DNA of 34,280 nt, from contig JBJEFI010000117.1 of NCBI GenBank assembly GCA_051873875.1, positions 1 through 34,280 on the forward strand, read 5' to 3'. The notes beneath the pieces are model-generated. The model was not told the DNA's origin and ran no database searches. It saw only the letters and a program-made list of their open reading frames with translations. Source of the DNA: JBJEFI01 sp051873875 (GTDB lineage Bacteria > Bacillota > Bacilli > Bacillales > Bacillaceae_G). Numbering within the stretch: the stretch's first letter is position 1; each line of letters begins with the position of its first letter. Positions 31,648 through 34,280 of this stretch are shown here, in pieces. A program made the position numbers and the translations under genes.

Positions 31648-32289
31648 TTATTTAAATTTGAAATTTGCTGTATATCCATTTTCTTTATTATTTCCCTGTT
31701 CATTTTTTAAAACAAGATTGGCGTGTTTTATCGGTTGTATTTCATTTAGATAATAATCTTCTGCTTTCCAATATCGCTCTTTAAACTTTTCAATGTTTTG
31801 TTGTGTAGTTTTCTTTTCTCGAAGAAATCGCTGTTCTCTTGGACAATCAATATACACGATATAGTCAAAGAAATTTTGCCATTCCTCTCGCATTAGAAAA
31901 ACACCTTCGATGATAATGAGACATGTATCGGGTATGGTAATTTGTTGAGTGTGATGTGTATTAGAATCGTTATGATAAAAGGGAAGGGTAAGTTGATGAG
32001 CGTATTTTAATTGCTGGAAAAAGGCATCTCTTAAAAAATGAACATCCCACTGTAAAGAATAGTATTCAAACCATTGTTCATGACCTGTGTTGTAACGTTT
32101 TTCCCTTGTTGTAATATAGTCATCGATGTGAAAAACAAGGTGAGGAATCTTCTTTTGGTGTAATGTTTCCCAAAGGGCTGCGGTAAATGTTGTTTTTCCT
32201 GACCGACTTAAGCCATCTATTGCGACGATAAATCGTTTCTCTGTAACGGTTTGAAGAAATATAGTTAGTTCTTCTATCTTATTCATCAC
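31648..32289 (-). CDS. Uridine kinase-like P-loop kinase
   Basis: About 212 residues. The Walker A motif is GLSRSGKTT (K31 counted from ATG 32286). A substrate-binding HIDDYIT and an EGVFLMREEW segment follow, then a lid with CPREQRFLREKK, all typical of the uridine kinase/phosphoribulokinase fold. The start is GTG 32289 or ATG 32286; either overlaps the stop of the NUDIX gene, so the pair is translationally coupled. The C-terminal residues (GNNKENGYTANFKFK) are low-complexity and may be altered. It should phosphorylate a nucleoside or small metabolite; the substrate is not known. Confidence 0.8.
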   Translation of the reverse strand: MMNKIEELTIFLQTVTEKRFIVAIDGLSRSGKTTFTAALWETLHQKKIPHLVFHIDDYITTREKRYNTGHEQWFEYYSLQWDVHFLRDAFFQQLKYAHQLTLPFYHNDSNTHHTQQITIPDTCLIIIEGVFLMREEWQNFFDYIVYIDCPREQRFLREKKTTQQNIEKFKERYWKAEDYYLNEIQPIKHANLVLKNEQGNNKENGYTANFKFK

Positions 32290-32795
32290 TCTATTTTCAA
32301 CTCTCTTTGAATATGCAACGCTTCCTGCAAAGCAATTAAAGCAATTTCGTGGTCGTTTATGAGAGATGGAATTTCGTTAGGATTGACCCATCTTCGGGAA
32401 GTAGATTCATGTTCAGAAAGAAAAGGAAGACATTCTTCTACATCCATTCGGTAAAATAGTTGATAACCTACAAGTGGATATTTTCCATGTGGAATAAAGA
32501 AAGGATTATCTTCATGGCTTACCTCGATAGCACCAATATATTGAATCGTTCCCTTTACATACCCCTCTTCAAAAACTTCTCGATGAAGTGCTTGTTCAGG
32601 CGTTTCTCCTTCATCAATATGACCACCTGGATAGTTAAAGCCCCTTTCTTCGATATTGACTAATAAAACCTTTCCATCTTTAAAGCAACATCCATGAACG
32701 CTTGTAACTTTATTGAAATCATCTATTTTTTTCATTGGACACCATGTGAGCTTAACAGGATGTCCACCCCAATTTGCGACGACTTGTGTATTCAT
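32286..32795 (-). CDS. NUDIX hydrolase
   Basis: A 169-residue NUDIX protein. The box is GGHIDEGETPEQALHREVFEEG with all glutamates present. It differs from the 6840 MutT-type protein in having an N-terminal extension of about 35 residues (VANWGGHPVKLTWCPMKK) and a longer insertion after the box. The substrate cannot be inferred. It overlaps the downstream kinase gene by four bases (minus strand), so the two are one operon. The ATG at 32795 has GGGGG a few bases upstream on the minus strand. Confidence 0.85.
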   Translation of the reverse strand: MNTQVVANWGGHPVKLTWCPMKKIDDFNKVTSVHGCCFKDGKVLLVNIEERGFNYPGGHIDEGETPEQALHREVFEEGYVKGTIQYIGAIEVSHEDNPFFIPHGKYPLVGYQLFYRMDVEECLPFLSEHESTSRRWVNPNEIPSLINDHEIALIALQEALHIQRELKIE

Positions 32796-32871
32796 TTTTT
32801 ATCCCCCATAAGAATATTTGTTTTATTATACAGAAAATTCAGATATAATAAAGTGGAGTAGATAATAACCT

Positions 32872-33351
32872 CTATTTTACAGCAACAACAGGTGCTTTTG
32901 TAATCTCTACAAGAATGGCTGGTGTTAGCTTAAAGACAGAATTTGGTGTACCGGCTGCTGCCCATATTTCATCGTATTGTAGTAAATCTTCATCAATGAA
33001 TGTGGTGATTGGGTTTGTATGGCCAAGAGGTGGGATACCGCCAATGGCAAAGCCTGTCCATTCTAAGACGAAATTGGCATCTGCTTTATCTAGTTTTTCA
33101 CCAATGTACTCCTTAATTCGCTTTTCATTTACACGATTTGTACCACTAGCAACAATTAAAATGGGTTTTTGCGAATTTTTTCCTTTGAAAATTAACGATT
33201 TGGCAATTTGGCTAACAGTACAACCAATGGCATCTGCTGCCTCTTGGGATGTGCGAGTAGAAGCGGCTAACTCTACTACTTGAAGCTCTAATCCGAATTC
33301 ATTCAACTTTTCTTGAATCTTTTGGGAACTTTTCTTTAATGTGGATGACAT
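32872..33351 (-). CDS. YbaK/ProX-family aminoacyl-tRNA deacylase
   Basis: About 159 residues of the YbaK/ProRS-editing-domain family, which hydrolyse mischarged tRNAs such as Cys- or Ala-tRNA(Pro). Key Lys51 is in IAKSLIFKG, followed by VASGTNRVNEKRI, FAIGGIPPLGHTNP (the GxxPxGH active-site loop) and AAAGTPNSVFKL. The length is right. ATG 33351 is chosen because AAAGGAGG is about nine bases before it; an in-frame ATG at 33381 lies upstream of that site. It is a single gene, divergent from the lipoprotein. Confidence 0.9.
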   Translation of the reverse strand: MSSTLKKSSQKIQEKLNEFGLELQVVELAASTRTSQEAADAIGCTVSQIAKSLIFKGKNSQKPILIVASGTNRVNEKRIKEYIGEKLDKADANFVLEWTGFAIGGIPPLGHTNPITTFIDEDLLQYDEIWAAAGTPNSVFKLTPAILVEITKAPVVAVK

Positions 33352-33466
33352 ACATTCATTTCCTCCTTTGTTTGTAAACATGAAAAAAGCTTAGTATCTA
33401 TTATATAACAAGGTAGGAAAAAACAAACAAGGAATGCTTTACTTTACTAAATTTGGAGGTGTTACA

Positions 33467-34126
33467 TTGAAACGATTTTTGCTTTTAGTTGTGTTTTTAT
33501 TAGCTGGCTGTAGTTCTTACGGCGGTGCCATTGATTTGGTCGATACAGTCAAAATAAACGGAAAGAAATATGATGGTATGTTCAATGCTGTCATAAGAGA
33601 TGAAGCAGTCATTGGCAAAAAAATAGGTACAGTAAAGGCTGATGTGGACGTGGAGGTAGTGGATGCGGCTTATAAACTGAAAGATGGGGATGCGACGTAT
33701 TTAGAAAAAGGAACAGAACTATATGCCATAAAAGGAGAGAAAAAATTTATTGCCGCAAAGGATCCAAGTGGTGTAAATGGCTATGTGGTATATGCTTATA
33801 AAGGTAAGCAGATGGCGTACGATCGACTGGAGAAAGAGCAAATTAATAAAATAGAAATATATAAAGAGGGTAGTGATGAACCTACGAAAAAAATAGTAGA
33901 TAAGAAAGAGATTGCGACCGTTGTTTCTCTTTTAAATCAAGCTAAAAATAATAGTAAGACAGCAATAGATGATATTATAAAAGGTTCTACTATGTTTAAA
34001 ATTATTTTTTATACAAATGATCCTCTCGCCTATTATTACTTCATTCTTGAAGGGGATGGACAGTATTTATGGACACAAGATCAACCACAATTGTTGCCTG
34101 TTGAAATTGGTGTATATATCGATTAA
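33467..34126 (+). CDS. Lipoprotein of unknown function
   Basis: About 219 residues. The signal peptide is MKRFLLLVVFLLAGC (Cys15 lipidated, lipobox LAGC) followed by SSYGGAIDLVD. The start is TTG 33467 with TTGGAGGTG seven bases upstream. The mature domain has KINGKKYDGMF, ATYLEKGTELYAIKG and KKEIATVVSLLNQAKN. The KGTELYAIKG phrase also occurs as EKGAELYRIKGKK in the anti-sigma outer domain at 23879, suggesting a shared fold. Family not recognised. Confidence 0.75.
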   Translation: MKRFLLLVVFLLAGCSSYGGAIDLVDTVKINGKKYDGMFNAVIRDEAVIGKKIGTVKADVDVEVVDAAYKLKDGDATYLEKGTELYAIKGEKKFIAAKDPSGVNGYVVYAYKGKQMAYDRLEKEQINKIEIYKEGSDEPTKKIVDKKEIATVVSLLNQAKNNSKTAIDDIIKGSTMFKIIFYTNDPLAYYYFILEGDGQYLWTQDQPQLLPVEIGVYID

Positions 34127-34170
34127 GAGAAAAGGAGAAAGGAGAGAAACCTTCTTCTTTTTTGTTTAGT

Positions 34171-34223
34171 TTATCTTGCCCAAACTGACACTAAGTCTTC
34201 CACTGGTGGAAGTTTCACTTTAT
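34171..34223 (+). repeat. Hairpin repeat family, copy 4 (short form)
   Basis: About 53 bp joining the two ends of the family: TTATC...AAACTGACACTAAG from the left end is followed directly by the hairpin CTTCCAC-T-G-GTGGAAG and TTTCACTTTAT from the right end. It lies after the lipoprotein gene. Sequence beyond it to 34280 shows no gene. Confidence 0.7.
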
Positions 34224-34280
34224 CATCTTATTGTTAAACAATGCTAAGGATAATCCCAAGGAGATGAGAAAAAATAGAGA

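Overview
The window is low-GC, AT-rich DNA from a Firmicute of the Bacillales, probably a Bacillus-like member of the Bacillaceae or a close relative. Evidence: strong AGGAGG-type ribosome binding sites, frequent GTG and TTG starts, many U-tailed intrinsic terminators, an RsiV-type anti-sigma factor, YkyA-like and YfjL-like proteins, a Bacillus/Staphylococcus-type zinc lipase, and a tRNA-Val without an encoded CCA. I cannot fix the genus. The sequence is a scaffold: exactly 100 N lie at 10550-10649, flanked by identical 55-base ends, so that gap is probably an assembly artefact.

Layout. 1-3455: an AraC-type regulator divergent from a GH65 disaccharide phosphorylase. 3469-6780: a small membrane protein, then a TetR regulator and an MMPL/RND exporter with a perfect palindromic operator. 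6809-10712: a NUDIX hydrolase overlapping a large PLD-nuclease/DEAD-helicase protein with a DUF3427-like tail. 10833-14460: a GH31 alpha-glucosidase and a DUF3810-type membrane metalloprotein. 14615-15544: a membrane-anchored alpha/beta hydrolase. 15746-19755: a cell-wall stress block made of a polysaccharide deacetylase, an ECF sigma factor with an RsiV-like anti-sigma factor, a second deacetylase and a YkyA-like coiled-coil protein. This matches lysozyme-response SigV loci. 19815-20276: a 42-residue repeat peptide gene, tRNA-Val(GAC) and a decayed gene. 20871-27881: YfjL-like and other membrane-anchored proteins, a truncated ECF sigma gene, an intact sigma/anti-sigma pair, two paralogous lipoproteins, a 32-codon ORF and an orphan pair of Opp/Dpp-type permeases. 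28040-29380: a secreted lipase. 29564-31294: an HflX-family GTPase behind a long structured leader with two short ORFs and a terminator. 31310-34223: a 165-bp inverted-repeat element, a uridine kinase-like protein, a second NUDIX protein, a YbaK-type deacylase and a lipoprotein.

How parts fit together. Regulation and envelope stress dominate the middle of the window. There are three ECF sigma genes; two have near-identical promoters (GTSAAACTT, 17 bases, CGTCTAAT), which suggests one shared or closely related sigma specificity. The deacetylases flanking the SigV-like pair would remove acetyl groups from peptidoglycan and so resist lysozyme. The carbohydrate genes (GH65, GH31) point to use of alpha-glucosides, but no transporter is present.

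The most unusual content is a family of about 50-160 bp hairpin repeats (10383, 14459, 27889, 34171) lying just after stop codons, the HflX leader that looks like an antibiotic-responsive attenuator, the NUDIX-helicase pair, and a permease pair without ATPase or binding protein. No CRISPR array, transposase, integrase or phage structural gene was seen.
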